In this document: piece by piece, positions 23,134 to 36,800 of the stretch
Numbering within the stretch: the stretch's first letter is position 1
Layout: the number at the start of each line of letters is the position of its first letter
Origin: Gonium pectorale
Lineage: Eukaryota > Chlorophyta > Chlorophyceae > Chlamydomonadales > Volvocaceae
Reading direction: 5' to 3'
Length of the DNA: 64,000 nucleotides
NCBI GenBank assembly: GCA_001584585.1
Contig: LSYV01000098.1
Span: 41,941-105,940, forward strand
Position numbers and translations under genes: made by a program
Notes under the pieces: generated by a model
Told to the model about the DNA's origin: nothing
The model's database searches: none
Seen by the model: the letters and a program-made list of their open reading frames with translations, nothing else

Positions 23134-25308
23134 GCCATCTCGTTTATGGATCACAAAGTTGTTGAACTCAACGCCAACGGACTGTCGGCCAGCGTGGGGA
23201 CTCCGGTGCCGCCAGAAGTCCACACGGCCGTGTCATAGCCACGGCCCAACGTGTGTGTGCGTATCCATGCGGCTGAGCAGGCACCATGCATCCCAGTAAG
23301 GAGCGAAAAGTTACCTTGCCCTCATCCCCTAACCCTGCCTGCGCATACGGCTGAGCCATGCTTAAACCTTACTGTGGACGTTTACTCGTGAGCATGTGAA
23401 GGACGCCGTGGGGCACTCATGACATACCTCCTCTGTGCGACTTTGACGGTGCTGGGTGTGATTATGGCAAGGACCGCTTGTGACGGCCAGGAACCGGCCT
23501 TATGACGAGAGTGGTCGGAGGGATGCGCGTGTGCGGAAGGAGGGCTGAACTGTTTGCTAAACTTCTGTACCGGTACTGTCTGAATGGATTGGCGTTCATG
23601 TACCTTACTATCGTCGGGTGGTGGCTCCAAAGTCCTCGGTCTGTGCACCAGGCACGCTTCACCTGCCCTTGTTGGCACTAAGACGTGTGTACACGCGAGT
23701 TGCAAGGGAGCCAGCATAGCGACACGGTACGACCGGGACATGCCAAGGGTTTCTGAACGGCGTGTCACGTACATTGTGGCGGACAGACGGCTCTCTCCGC
23801 GGGCTCTGCGCGGGCTCCCGGCATGATGGGACTATGATATGAGGGGCTCTCCTCTATGATGTGCGGTCCGGGCTCTCTCCACAGGCACGCTGGAGAGGAA
23901 GCGCCTCTTCAGGAGAAAGCGAGCGTGCTCACGCATGCAGATGGCACTGCTGGTGTATTCGTTGATGTTGACGGTTGTGGCGTTTTTTTACACCCTGCGT
24001 ATGCTCAACGCCCATTTTTCCTGTCGGGGCACACTTCTGTCATGGCCGGTACCATGACACCATGGCCCTGTCGGTCGACGAGCCGTATACTGCGTTCAAT
24101 AGAGTGCTCAGCTGTTTATGCCTCAGCAGCATACCATTCGCTCGCACGTTGCGGCATTCAGGGGTGAGCAGAGGCGAGGCACAATGCCTTGAGGGCTTGG
24201 GACCGTCATGCCTGGTAGCCAGGCGGAGCCGTTGCTGGTAGAGAATGATAGGCTACTGGCTGCCGAGTGACAACTCTTTACCTCTACTCATTTAAGGGCC
24301 CAGCGCCATCGGGTGACAAGCCGTGCTTTGGATCCCGGTGCGACCGCTGGGTGGAAGCTGTTTAGGCGCCTCTGCAAAGGTCGCAGTGGCTGAGTCACAA
24401 AAGTCCATGGGCGAGTCAGGTGGACATGCCCCGGAACGTCGACAGGTGGATGCTCAGCGCTCGGGTCGAGCCATGCGGCAGAATCGAGGGTGCAATTGCA
24501 CAGCTGCTCCGTCGGCTAATACAGGAAGAGCATAACATGCACCGGCAGCAGCAAAGCCTTGGCCGCAAGGCAGCGGGATGTCCAAGTTCGGGTTCCGTGA
24601 AGCGTGCGGGTTCGCCCAGGCAGGCCCAGGGGCAATGTTTTGGACCAGGGGTCATGGACATGTGCGTGCCACGCCACAATGGTGTTGACGTGTAACCTGC
24701 GTCGCTGCGTGCCTACATCGTGTCATTGCGATGCGTGTGCCAGCAGTCCGCGGGGACGCCAGTAACGCATCCTGTATTCAGATGAACAGAGACATTGCAG
24801 GCTACCTTTACGGTCATCCTATCATGACTTGCGCGTGAGTAGTGCATCGCATCGCTGGGGCATGGTACTCTGTACTCTCCGTCCTATGCGCTGTTGCTCG
24901 CCAGGGATCAAGAAGGTGTTGCGAGGGCTCACGAGGGCCGGATGACTGGGTTAGTGTGGCTAGGGGTATGCCGAGAAACCCCAGGTGTGGTTCTCCCTGT
25001 TTCTTTGCAGGTTTCTCCTTGTTCCAGGTGGACCCCGGACGAAGGTGTGCCCGTATGGGCCCTGCCGGACCGCCAAGCCCAAATAACCAGCACCCCCATC
25101 AGCACAGTTGGTCCTCCCTTCTCCGGCAGGGTGAGATGTGCAGACGTCTCGCGGCCCTCAGACCGTCATACGGCGGTGCGAGCCCCCGGGTGGTTGGCCG
25201 TTGCTCGTTAATTAGTATTGGAGGTTTCTCCCGGAGACCGGTCCAACAGGCAGGATTACTGTCTCGTGCTTGATCTGTTGGGGTAGGCCAAACAGTGCTT
25301 GCATCAAG
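23134..25308. other. Spacer: phosphodiesterase 3' UTR and SOD upstream region
   Basis: No convincing gene. The first TGTAA after the phosphodiesterase stop is at 24691-24695, which would make the 3' UTR about 1.56 kb. The remaining 600 bases should include the Mn-SOD promoter. The 91-codon plus frame at 24420-24695 has no recognisable domain. Confidence 0.5.
24691..24695 (+). terminator. Candidate poly(A) signal TGTAA for the phosphodiesterase gene
   Basis: Green algae of this group use TGTAA about 10-20 bases before the cleavage site. This is the first plus-strand copy I find after the stop at 23133. The long distance makes the assignment tentative. Confidence 0.35.
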
Positions 25309-26838
25309 ATGTTGGCTCGCGGCCTTCTGAACGCTGCCCGCGAGGGCTTGAGCGCAGCGCCCGCTATGACGCGGTCTATCTCAACTGTAAAGCTGCCCGA
25401 CTTGCCCTATGACTACGGTGCGCTGGAGCCCTACATCTCGGGCCACATCATGGAGCTGCACCACAAGAAGCACCACGCGGCCTATGTTGCGAATCTTAAC
25501 AAGGCGCTTGAGCAGCAGGCGGAGGCGGAGGCCAAGGGCGACGTGTCGAAGCTCATCACCCTGCAGAGCGCCATCAAGTTCAATGGCGGAGGTGCGACAC
25601 GCACTTGCTGCGACGCTCCCGTCCCATTTGCGCATCTACGGTTTCCGTACTGCAGGTCACATCAACCACGACATCTTCTGGACCAACCTGATTCCGCACA
25701 AGGTGGGGTGGGTTGGGTTTGACGCGGTGGGGTGACACGGGATGCGAGTCTGTCAGACTCCACATAGCCGGGATCTGAATGGAGTCGCGTATCATGCAGG
25801 ACTACCAACCGCCCTCGGGAGAGCTGAAGACGTTGATCGAGTCCCAGTGGAAGTCTCTGGACGACTTCGTCACGACCTTCAACGCGCAGACGGCTGCAGT
25901 CCAGGTGAGCCGCGCCCACGGGGTGGTGGGGTGCCTGAAAGTGTATATGGGTCTCAGGGGCGGCGCCCAACGGTGGGGCGCTGAGGTCTCAACGGCCCCG
26001 TGGCGCAAGCGGTGTCTACGGTTGCGACCGGTTGTTGAGCTACGCGGCGTACGTGACCTGCGGCTCCGATGTGCCCCTCCCCGTACTCTCAGGGCTCCGG
26101 CTGGGGCTGGCTGGGCTACAACAAGACGACCGGTCGGCTGGAGATTGCCACCATGGCCAACCAGGACCCGCTCAGCGTGACGGTGCGTGCCGGCTGCCGG
26201 TCAGGGCCTGGGTCTTTGGGACCAACGCAGCGCGAGAAGGACCGTGCCTGTCGCTTTTCGAGGGGGGGTAGAGGGTTGGAAGGCATTCTCAGTAGAGAAG
26301 CCCTGGGGCGCATAGGGCTCCCGACCGATAACAACTGGCTGAGCGCTGAGGGTGGAAGGGAGGGGGGGGAATCGACGGAGCAGCGGGCATGACGGGCGTG
26401 GCTTCACGGGCTTGCGAGGACCTTACTCCCCCAACACCCGAGCAGCCCTCCACCTGAAACGGGAGGTGGCTGAGACGCACGGACTGGACTCGGCACGTGG
26501 CGTCTTGGACCGTGCACCACAGCACGCAGCGCCCGCGAGGGATGGCGAGATCGTGCTGTGGTGCACGGCCCTGACGGGCCTACGGTACCCGACCTTGTCC
26601 TTCCCTCACCCAGCCGCGCATCCACCCACCCATCCGCCCACCCATCCACGCATGCCATGTATCGCGTTCCGGGCCTCTCGTCGCCCTGCAGGGCCTGGTG
26701 CCGCTGCTGGGCGTGGACGTGTGGGAGCACGCCTACTACCTGCAGTACAAGAACGTGCGGCCCGACTACCTCAAGGCCATCTGGAGCGTGGTCAACTGGA
26801 AGAACGTGGCGGACCGCCTGGCCGCCGCGAAGAAGTGA
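25309..26838 (+). CDS. MSD: Manganese superoxide dismutase, mitochondrial, 223 residues
   Basis: It converts superoxide to oxygen and hydrogen peroxide. Five exons join exactly in phase: 25309-25591, 25656-25702, 25800-25904, 26093-26182 and 26692-26838. The first 25 or so residues ([20 protein letters not shown]) are Arg/Ala-rich without acids except one Glu, a typical mitochondrial presequence. The mature protein starts near [16 protein letters not shown]. Metal ligands are visible: His51 in MELHHKKHH, the second His of GHINHDIFW, and Asp and His of [18 protein letters not shown] supplies the active-site Gln on the C-terminal domain side, as in Mn-type rather than most Fe-type enzymes. The C terminus ([18 protein letters not shown]) is highly conserved. 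Length fits the family. It is followed convergently by the large helical-repeat gene. Confidence 0.97.
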
Positions 26839-27876
26839 GCCAAAGCGCAGCTTTGGCGTGATGGCTGCCGGGCCTCGTTGCACAAGCTTAGGCTGGCCCA
26901 GTCCTGCTCGCGCAAGCAGAGCCGGGAGCTGAGTCCTGGCACCCGGGTGCGCCTACGCAGGCCGCCTGGGGTGGGGGCGGCGTGCCGTCCGTCCGTCTGG
27001 GCGCCCGGCTTAGCGGAAGTAAGGTGTGCGCGTTCCCTCATCGGTAGCAACGGGCCTGGGCGGGACGCCGGGGCGGAGGCGCGAGGCCACGCGCTTGCGT
27101 CCTCGTGGATGTACGGCATGTACCTTGTACGGCATTAGTTCAGGAAGAGGGTGTACACGCAAGAGCACATTTGGTCTTGCCATTCTTTGACGGCCGCATG
27201 ATTGCTCCGGAAGGCGCGACAGCATACCCTGGCCACTGCTGCAGCGTTCGCGGCGTCACATAGTTGACGGCCCGAGGTTGGTGGCTGCCGCATTGTGTTC
27301 GGTGCCACCGCCCCGGTGGCCCATTGACGGCGGAGATGTCCTGACTGCGGAGCTGTTGTGAATACGAGTTGATTGGCGTGAGCGGAGGCAACCTCGGGCG
27401 CAGCCGAGGGCCCACCGCTTGGTTGTGCGCCCACCACCGTGCATTGCGTTGGCCCGTGGCTTGGCTGTGGACGGACACTCCGGTAACTAGTCGATGTGTA
27501 ACAACCTGCACACAATCGGCGACTCACCTGCCTTGATGTGTGCAACGTTCTACTGTCTCGCGGTCCCTAACCAAACCTCTTCAGGCATACGCTCACACCC
27601 CTTGATCGCTTCTTTCTCACCCGTCCGCCCGAGAACAGGAGCAGTCATTTAGTGCTGCAACGCGTACAATGTACGGGCGACGTACGGCACCATACGTCAC
27701 GCCCTTGGCTCGAGAGGTCTGTCAGTCGCTCTGTTGATTCTGTGACTGAGTCATACTTCCAGGGCATTTGCTTATCCCCGACATGCCGTACCTATGTTGG
27801 TACACGGGCGGCCAACATGGAGCCGACCCACGGGTCGTGACCCGCGAATTGAGGCACTCAGAACACAGTGCTGCTC
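26839..27876. other. Convergent 3' spacer
   Basis: Lies between the stops of Mn-SOD (plus) and the large helical-repeat gene (minus). It should consist of the two 3' UTRs. No gene or RNA is seen. It contains one copy of the 12-bp palindrome GACCCAYGGGTC at 27825. Confidence 0.5.
27497..27501 (+). terminator. Candidate poly(A) signal TGTAA for Mn-SOD
   Basis: First plus-strand TGTAA after the Mn-SOD stop codon, about 660 bases downstream. The motif is the usual green-algal poly(A) signal, but no transcript evidence is available here. Confidence 0.4.
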
Positions 27877-30800
27877 TCAGTGCCTCGTCTTGCGTCGCTT
27901 GTTGGCAGGCGCCTGAGCGCCTCCCTTTGCAGGCGGCTTGGGCGGAAGCGGCGGCGGCGGCCGCAGAGGGGCAGGCGGAGGGACAAGCGGCGTGGTGACG
28001 CGAGCACTCGCAATGGGGGCCACGCTGGGAGCAGCGGTCGCGGCCGCGGCGGCCTCGCGTCCGCCTGCGGTCGCAAACGCCCTCACAGCGGCCTCGTAGC
28101 GGTTGGCATTGCTCTCATCAGGTGGCGTCCCGTCCTGCAATCCCGTCCGCCTGGCACGCGCCTGGGTGCGGCGCGGAGAGCACGGGCGGAGGGAAGGGGT
28201 GGCCGGTGGAGACGCGCTCAAGGGAAGGAAGAGACGTAGCGCGGGGCCGAAACGCGAGCACGCAATTTGGATGAATTCAACATTGACATGAAAGGGCGAG
28301 CGGCGGGCTGCGGGTATCGTTCGGGCTCGGGCTCCCCGTCTACGCCGCTTCACCCGTGCGGGCGTATGCAAGCATGCTTGTCTGTGTTTAGGAAGGCCCC
28401 CATTGCGCAGCGCCCGCTATCCACGCAACCAACCCAGTTCACGCAACCAACCCAGTTCACGCAACCAACCCAGTTCACGCCAGCCACCTCAGTCTCCAGC
28501 CCCAATCACACGCACCTGCGGGTTCCGGTCTTGGCCGACCCTCCCGGACAGCTGCCCCAGCACCTCCAGGAGCTTGCGTTGCACGGCCGCCGCGCCGCCG
28601 CGGGTGGCGGTGCCCGGGGCGGCGGCGCAGCGCGCCTGCTGCGCCTCGGGGTCCTCCGCTGCTGCGCCTCCCTGGCCCACACCACCGCCATCCGCGGGGG
28701 CGCCGTCCGGCGCCACCATTGCTGCGCCACTGGCTGCCGCGGCTGCCGCTGCCGCTGTTCCGGGGTTGGAGCGGTAGCGCACCACGTAGTCGCGCAGTGT
28801 ACGGACGGCGCTGTTAGTGAAGGTCTCAAGGACCCATGGGTCGCGCAGTGCGGCCTGCATCCCGCCGAGGGCGCACGGGCACATGCGCCGGTTGCAGCAT
28901 CCTCACTAGGACAGGACACCGACCGGGAGAGCTGTGGAGGCATGCGGGAACCGTCGGTTCTTCCACTTTGCAAGGAGGGGCAAAGAGAGGCATCCCGACC
29001 AGCGCCGTGCAGAGGACAGCTGGCAGGGTCCGCAGCTGTGTGGCAGGCGGCACCTGACCTTTGGTGCAGTAGCCGCGCCGTCAAGATACGCCTGCGGATT
29101 CCTGCCGTGCGCTCACGTACCTGCAGCTGTGGCAGCAGGGCCCCCAAGACCCGGGCAGAGGGGGTCATCTCCCGCAGGAGCAGCAGGGCAGCGGCGGCGG
29201 CGCTAGAGCTCCCGCCTTCCCTGCCGCCGCCGCCGCCCTCACCCGCCTCCGGCACCGCGCCGTCCTCCGCCGTCCATGCTGCTTCTCCGGCACCAATGCC
29301 ACTCGGCGCGCCACAGGCGCCTTCGTCGTTGCCGTGCGCATCACGCGCGCCGCCGGCAGCGAACAGCGCCTGAATAGCGGGAAGCGCGAGGTCGTCACTG
29401 GCCAGGTCCTCAGGCCGGAGCAGTGCGCCACCTCCACCCCCGCCGCCGCCGCCGCCGGCGTTGCCCGCCGGGGCTGACGCCGGGGCAGTGGTATCGGGTG
29501 GAAGCAGCACCTCGGATACCAGTCGGCTGCGCAGCGGCGCGGGGCAGTTGCGCAGCAGCCCCAGCGCCGCGTGGGTGCGCCGCAGCGAGCCAGCTGCGGC
29601 CGCGGCGCCGCCGGTGCTGGCGCCGGCGTGCTGCAGCAGCAGCGCGGCGGCCGGTGCGCACACCTGCGGCGCCGGTGGGAGGGCAGGCCGATTTAAGGGC
29701 CGCCATGGGGGCAGGATGGCCAGGGAGCAGGAGGGCAAGGAAAGCAGGCGCCGATGCGTCGATGCGGGTCTCATCGCCGAAACACGCGGTGCAGCTAATC
29801 CGCATGCCAAGCGCCAAATGAAGCCTCCAAGTACCATGCAGCCTGCGATAGCCAACGAGCCCCTATGTCCAGCGGGACTGCAGAGGAATGGCTTGACCAC
29901 TCGCGCGGAAGCGAAATATAGACAGAGCAACGCCGGCGCGTGACTTGGCTGTCTACACGCACCCATGCACAAGGCAGCTTTGCACGCCAAGGGGAGTGAA
30001 TTTCGGTTACACCGCACCTGCTCGTGTGCGGGGCCGGGCACCAGCAGGCACACCGCCACGGTGCGGAAGGTGGCAGGAGACCATTGCAGCCGCCCCGTGG
30101 ACAGCAGGCTGCAATAGCACCCCACCGCCGCCGACAGCACTGCCGCTAGAGCGGCGGCAGCGGCAACGCCGGCGGCGGGCGAGCCGGCAGCGGGGGGAAT
30201 AGGGCCGGCGGGGCTCTGCCCCGCGTGGCGCGACCCTTCAGCGACCGCCGCCGTCGCAGCTGTCGGAGTCGGCCCCTGCAGCGCCGCCTGGATCAGGCTC
30301 TCCATTAGGCCCACCAAGGGGCGGTGGCGGTTGGGGTTCCGGAGCACCAGCTCGCGCGCCGTCGCGAGCGCCTCACAGACGAGACCCACGGGCCGGCGCC
30401 GCCAGGACCCCAGCAGCTCCGAGACCACGGAGCCGTGCCGCTCGCAGAGGCGCTCCGACTGCACGAGGAGGCGGCCCAGAGCACGCATTGCCAGCGCCTG
30501 GCAGGATGGGCCATTGGGATAGGAAGGGCCGTCGTTGCGCTGTGAACCACGTACGGGCTCGTACGCCTGCACCGTACGGGCTGGCACCACCGTACGCTCT
30601 GCGCCGCGCAACACTGTGTCATAACATAAGTAGCCACATTCGCCCATCCAGGTTCAGGAAAAAGAGAGTGCAGACACACCGACCTGTTCCGTGACCGCCT
30701 GGCGCGGAGGCCCGCCGCCGGGGCAGCCCGCCGCGGGCTGTACCGCTGCCAGCATCGCGGCGAGCGCAGGCGCGTGGGTGGCGGGCGCGGAGCAGCCCAT

Positions 30801-33800
30801 CACCTTCTCCAGCATCCTCTGCGCCACCACCCGGCATCCCCGGTCCTCCTCCACCTGCCGCATGTAGTCCTCCCCCTCGCCGCCCACTCCGCCCACTCCA
30901 CCCTCGCCGCCCTCGCCGCCGCCTGGTGAAGCCGTGGCCACCAAAGGCGGCCCCTGGGCTACTGCGCGGCGCCCGCCGTGATCCGCGTCGCGCTGCCCCT
31001 CGCCGTCGGCGCCGCGTTCACCGGCATCGTGGCCGCCGTCACCGGCATCGTGGCCGCCGTCACCATCATCTTCATCCTTGTGGTCGCCCCCGCCCCCGGG
31101 CTCCGAGGCTCCCCGACGGCGAGCCTCGAGCAGCTTGTCCAGGAAGGCGGCCCGCTCGTACTCGTAGAGGCGGGCCATGTTGGACAGGAGCAGCAGGTAG
31201 CGGACCGTGGCTGGGACCGACAAATCGGACGCCCGAGGCGCCGCCGTCGTGACTTGCTGGGGCGGCGTAGGTTGCGGGCGGCAGCCCTGGAGAGGCTCTT
31301 GGCTGAGAGACTGAGGCTGGCGCGGTGGCTGCTGTTGCTGTGACTGTACCTGCTGCTGCCGCAGCGCCAGCAGGGAGGCCTTAAGCTCGCGGTGCAGCAG
31401 CGGCGCGGATCCGGGGCACTTGGACAGAACCTGCGAGGGATGGGTGTGTGTGATAACGAAGCGACTCGCGACTTCGTGCCCGCTTGGGAGGCGTGAAACA
31501 CACGTGCTGGCCAGTCAGGCGCAGCAAGCATAAGTGCAAGAGGCCCCGGCACCTGGCAGCCCCCCACACTATCAAAGCACACCCCCCAACCTATCAAAGC
31601 CCCTTCCCCACCGCGTAGGCCGCGTCCACCGCTTCAGCTCCACCGCAGCGGAGGACGCGGGGCAGCGCCCGTCCCATGAAGGCGCACAGCAGCCGCCCCA
31701 GGCCCGTGCTCCCCGGCCCCAGGACCAGGCGCGGCGCGGGGCCCGGCGCGGCTGCAGCCTTCGGCCCCTGCAGCGCGGGGCCACCCGCCGCCTGGCGCGC
31801 GCCGTCAGTGTCGCGATGTTGCCCGCGTTGCCGGTCCGGCGCGGCCCCAACCTCGACCTCGCCGGCGTCTGGCAGTGCAGCCTCCAGCAGCCGGAGGGCC
31901 AGGACGAGGCACGCCCGACGCTCTGGCGCGCCGAAGGCCGCTGCCGCTGCATCCGCCATAGCCAAAGCGCCGCCCTGGGAAGGGCTTACGCCGCCGCTGA
32001 CCTGGGACGCGGGCGGCAGGCGAGACGTAGCTGGAGCCGGTGCCGGGGCCTCACCGCGGGGGGCGGCTGCGACACCGCCACCGTCTTCTACAGAGGTTGA
32101 GGACGGGCTGAGGGCCAGAGAGAGGACGTCCAACAGGACGGCCAACTCGCCACGCATCCGTGCCTCAATGCGCCTTGTGGCAGCGTCATCCTCCTCGTCA
32201 GACGTCCCGCTTGCACTGCGGATCCGCGGGTCGCTCCCTTGGCGATGGAGGCCCGGCTTGCCGCGCATCCCTCCTGCCGCCGCTGCGGCCGCCTTCGGTA
32301 CAAGCACAGCCGCGCCGCCGCCCGCACCAGAAGCGGGCGCGGAGCTTCCTAGGGCGCTATGGCGGTGGCGACCGCCGCTGCAGCTCTGGAGACAGCCGAG
32401 GACTGCGTGCGGCCGGGGCGGGGATGTCGGGGCTACTCAGTTCGTGGGAGGGAGGCGCGGGTCTCGCAGGAGCACATGGCAGGGGAGCAGAGCGAAGGTA
32501 CGTTCTGGAAAAGGATCATGCTGTTTGAGCAAAGCGCGCTATGCGACCGGCCGCCATAAATCGAGGCTCCGGAAGGGCTTGCAAGGTGGCAGGGCACCGT
32601 GTTGCACCCGCAGCACTTATGTAACCACCAAGCCGTCGGCGCAGCTCCTTTCCCCGCACCTCGCAGGGCGTCACAGCCGCGAGCGATCTACTTCACAGCA
32701 TTTAACGGATACCTAGGCCTCAGGGGGAGCGGAGGACGGATCGTCATGCGTCGCTAACCGCTAAGCCCTCAGGACCAGCTGTTATCCCGCACCTCGCAGG
32801 GCGTCACCGGCTCGCAACAGCTGCCGGCGATCACGCTGCGCCGATGCAGCAGCGTCGGCCTGCCTTGCTGCCGCCGGCACTGTCGTCTGCGCACCGTCGC
32901 CGCCGTCCCCGCCGTCGTTCCCGCGTCCCTCCTCTCCACCCGCCATCTGCGCGCTTCCGCCCTCCTCGTCGCCTCCCAGCACCTCGCACAGCTCCCCAAA
33001 GGCGTGCTGCCAGAGCTCCGTGTGGAGGGCCGTGTCACCGAAGGCGTCGCCCACGCGTCTGGCGGCGGCGGCGGCCGCATCCGCCTCAGAGCTGCCGCCA
33101 CTCCCGTCACCCCCGTCGCCGCCCCCGCCCCCGCCGCCGCCGGGCGATGCCGTCCTACTGGGCGCCGTCACGTCCGGCAACAGCGGCCTCAGGTGCGCGA
33201 CCACGATGTCGTACAGTGTACGGCCGAGCGTCGCCGCACCGCATCCGCCGTGTCCGCGCCAGGCGGCCAGGTTCTGAGCCAAGCCGACGGCGAGCATGCG
33301 GCACACCCGGGGGCTCATCCGCGCCGCGGCAAACGTGCCGTCTTCGAATTCTACTCCACTGCCTTGGCTGCCACTGTCAGGATGGACGCCAGCGATGCCG
33401 GCGCTGCCGTCGGCAGGGCGGCCCGTCGGGCGCTGGGGTTGCGGCTCGGGGGAGCCGCCGCGGCCCAGCAGGAGCCGGAGGAAGCCGGCAGGCTCCAGCG
33501 CTCTCGGCAGCGCTGACGCGACCTGCTGCAGCACCTGCGGTCAGCAGGGTCCAAAGGGCATTGGAGAATAATGGCGAACCCGCTCAAGCACGTAAGAAAC
33601 TGACATTCGAGACGTATGCATGGGTGCATATGAAATCATGAATCTGCCCCTAGTGTCCGGGAGCCATCCCGATACAGGGTGGTCTCTTCGGACCTGTTGC
33701 TCATGTCATAATTGTTGTGAATCTGTTTCTGTAGCAATGGTGCTTGCGCACCTGGCCGCTGGACTCGTCGTACAGGGGTGACCCATGGGTCGCTTCAAGC

Positions 33801-36800
33801 AGCGCGCACACCTCCGGGAAGCACTGCCGCGCCGCCGCCGTCGCCACCGGGGACGGCAGCGACGGCTCGGGCACCTCCGGGGGCGCTGCGCTGTTGGTCG
33901 CTGCGCCGAGTAGGCTATCGGGCCGGCGCCGCCCTGCCGCCGCCGCTGCCGCCGGCGCGTCGGCCAGCCTCCCTGCGGCCACATGCGCCTGCGCCTGCGC
34001 CTGGTGGCCCGGAAGGGAGAGCAGCTCCAGCAGGAGCTGCAGCGCCTTGCTCCGGACGGTGCGGGTGCGGTCAAGCAGCCTGAGGTGGTGGGGGCGGAAT
34101 GCACAGGAGGGGCGCATTGCACGGCGCAGAGCGGCTCGGGGCCGCGGTGCGGTCCGGCCCGGTCAGGCGGCTGCGGTGAGGCGTGACCCACACTGTGGCG
34201 CTGGGAGGAAAGCGACGCATGGGCATCATTAAACACGTCGAGCGTCGAGGGGATGTACGGATTGGAGCGCCGCAGGCTGCGTGCAGGGGCCGATAACCGG
34301 GGCTCTACCGTGTCGGTTGTGACTTTGCAAGGCCGAGGCTGGTTAAGAGCCTGTCGAATGCCCCGTACGTCGCCCGGGGCAGCTCGGCCGCGTTCAAGCT
34401 ACCCTACTCGCGCCACGGTCTGGGGCCTCGGCCAGCCCGCTAAAGGCTCCGCTAGGCGCCTGACTCGCACCACGTTGCACCACGTGCGGCAGCTGCGCTC
34501 TCCAGCGCATACCGGTACCGAGCTGACACATACAACACCTGGCGCGGGGAGGTTCGCCGTTACTGTAAAGCCCTGCCCCCTAGCGTCAAAGAGAGCAGTC
34601 CTGCGAGCACAAATTCGATACGACACGCGCCTGGCCTTCAGTGCCGGCAGCACCATACGCCGCACCATCTCCTCCGCCCTCCGCCCAGCATGGTCGCCAA
34701 GCTGCCAAGCGTCGTCCCCGCCTGCCGGTAAGCCGCCGCCGGGGCCACCGGCGCCGGCGACGCCGCCAGGCTCCCGAGCGCCGCCGGCAGCCCCATGGAG
34801 CACGGCGCGTGGTGGCGGCGCCCACCGCCGTCGCTGGCACTGTTGCAGGTGCAGCAGTAGGCTGTTGATCCCCGGCACGCAGGCTGAGATGAGACCGAGC
34901 GAGCGGCAGCGGACGTTGGCGTCCGCGTCGCAGCAGCCTTTAGTGGGGCAAACGCCATGGCAATGGCAGTTCGGCACGGTGCTGGTGTTGGTGAGCAACG
35001 AGCATCTCCCCTAACAGCGAGCACGCAGAAGCCTGGGGGCCCCAATGCACCGCTGGGCACGGCACTCCAGCACTGCACGTTGGGACGCATCGGGCCGCGC
35101 CTGGGCAAACGGAGGCAGAACTTGCAGAGCCCGAACGCGATCCTGTACGCGCTCTGTGCGGCAAAGCGCCGCGCCTGCGTGCAAAGCGCGGCACGCAAGG
35201 GCCTGCGCGGTCGGACCTCACCTGCCGTCAGAACCGCGCAGGCCACCGCGTAAGAGGCCGCGGCTGTGTCCGTTGCTGCCGAAGGCTCCGTGGCGTCGCC
35301 GCCATTAGCTCCGCCGCCGCCGCTGCCGGCACCGGCGCCGGCGCCGCCATCCTCCTCGCCCACAGTGAGGAGCTCTGAAGCGGCCTTGGCCACTGCTGCC
35401 GCCAGGTCCAGGAGGGCCTTGCGGCTGGCTGTCGAGGCGGCGGCGAAGCAGGGGCCCAGCACCTGCGCACGGGGGTGCGGCAAGCTGGGAACACGTGCTG
35501 TGTCGGCTGTGTGCTGTTGAGCCGGACGGCGAGGACATGAGCAGTGGCCCACACCCATGTACCTATCGTATTGCGGGCTATACTCCGTAAGAGTTGCAGG
35601 CAGCAATTGGGGTCGAAGGCCGCCCGCCCTGCGCGGAACCGGCTGCTGAAAACCAGCTGCCCAGAACTGCCGAATTAGCTGCCATTCCGTTGGCAAGCAT
35701 CCGTGGTCGAAGGCTGCCCGCGCGGGCCCGTGCCCCTACCCCCCAGCCGACGCCACCGACCCGCAGCACTGCTGCAGCCATTGGAGCCGAGTCCAGCTGC
35801 GCCGCCGCGCCGCACACCGCCTGCATCAGCATCTCGCACAGCAGCCGCCGGTCCTCTGCGCCGGCCGCTCCGTCGCCGGCCCCCACGCCGTCCCGGGCCG
35901 CACCGACCACCGGGGCGCCGCTCCGCGCCCGCTTGCCGCGGGCACTGGCCGGCACACCGCCGGCCCCGCCCCCCGCGCCATCGGCACCTGCATCGCCACC
36001 GCTGCTGCCGCCCTCCTGGCGGTCCGGTCCCGCCAGCGCGCCGTACTCGGAGGACGCCAGGAGGGCCGCACGCAGCAGCTGCCGCAGACCCATAGGTCCG
36101 CCATCTGGGTCGCGGTCCAGTACGGACAGAAGGGCCTCGGCCAGCACCCCCGTCACGTTGGCTGCGGCAGCAGCGGCGGCCTGCGGCCCGGAGGCGGCCT
36201 GCCTGGCGGCGCGGCCGGCGGCGCTGGCAGCCACGGCAGCCGCGCCTTTGGACGAAGTGGCCAGCTGCAGTAGGAGCCGATTGAAGCTGTAGCTGCAGCG
36301 CGCGCCGCCGTGGGCGGCGAAGCTGGCGGCGCTGTCGTCTCCGGCATGGGCCTCGCTCCCGCGCTCGCTATTGAGCTGCCCAGGCCCCTCGGGGCCGCCG
36401 GTGTCTGGGGGGCGGCAGCCCATACATACCGCGCTGCCGATGAGCCCTGCGGTGCAGCGACCAGCGAGCGCAGCGCAGCGCGAGGCTCAAGGCCTAGACA
36501 GTGTCTGCGGAGGAAAACAAAACCCGCCGCAGAGGCGGCCGCAACGCAGGGAGAGCCCGCCCAGGAGGAGGGCTAGGCATCTGACACGGCAGATGCTTCT
36601 CGTGTGCGCGTGGGGCCTGTGGGAACCCCACGGGGCCCCCGTGGGATGGGACACCGGCCACCCACCCACCAGGTCCGGCGCCGCCCCGGCGCGCACACCT
36701 GCAAAGCGTTGGCGCAGCGCGGTACAGGCCGCCCGCTGCGCTGCGAGGGGCTTGGCCGGCAGGCGTGGCGCCCAGAGCAGGACGCAATCCACGAGCAGCT

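Noticed and set aside
24420..24695. 91-codon plus frame between the phosphodiesterase and SOD genes
   Set aside because: No domain, no splice logic, and its stop coincides with the candidate poly(A) motif of the upstream gene.
28506..30647. Minus-strand open frame of 713 codons taken as one uninterrupted exon
   Set aside because: It reads through likely introns and changes to the wrong frame in places; other frames carry the helical segments with sensible splice sites.
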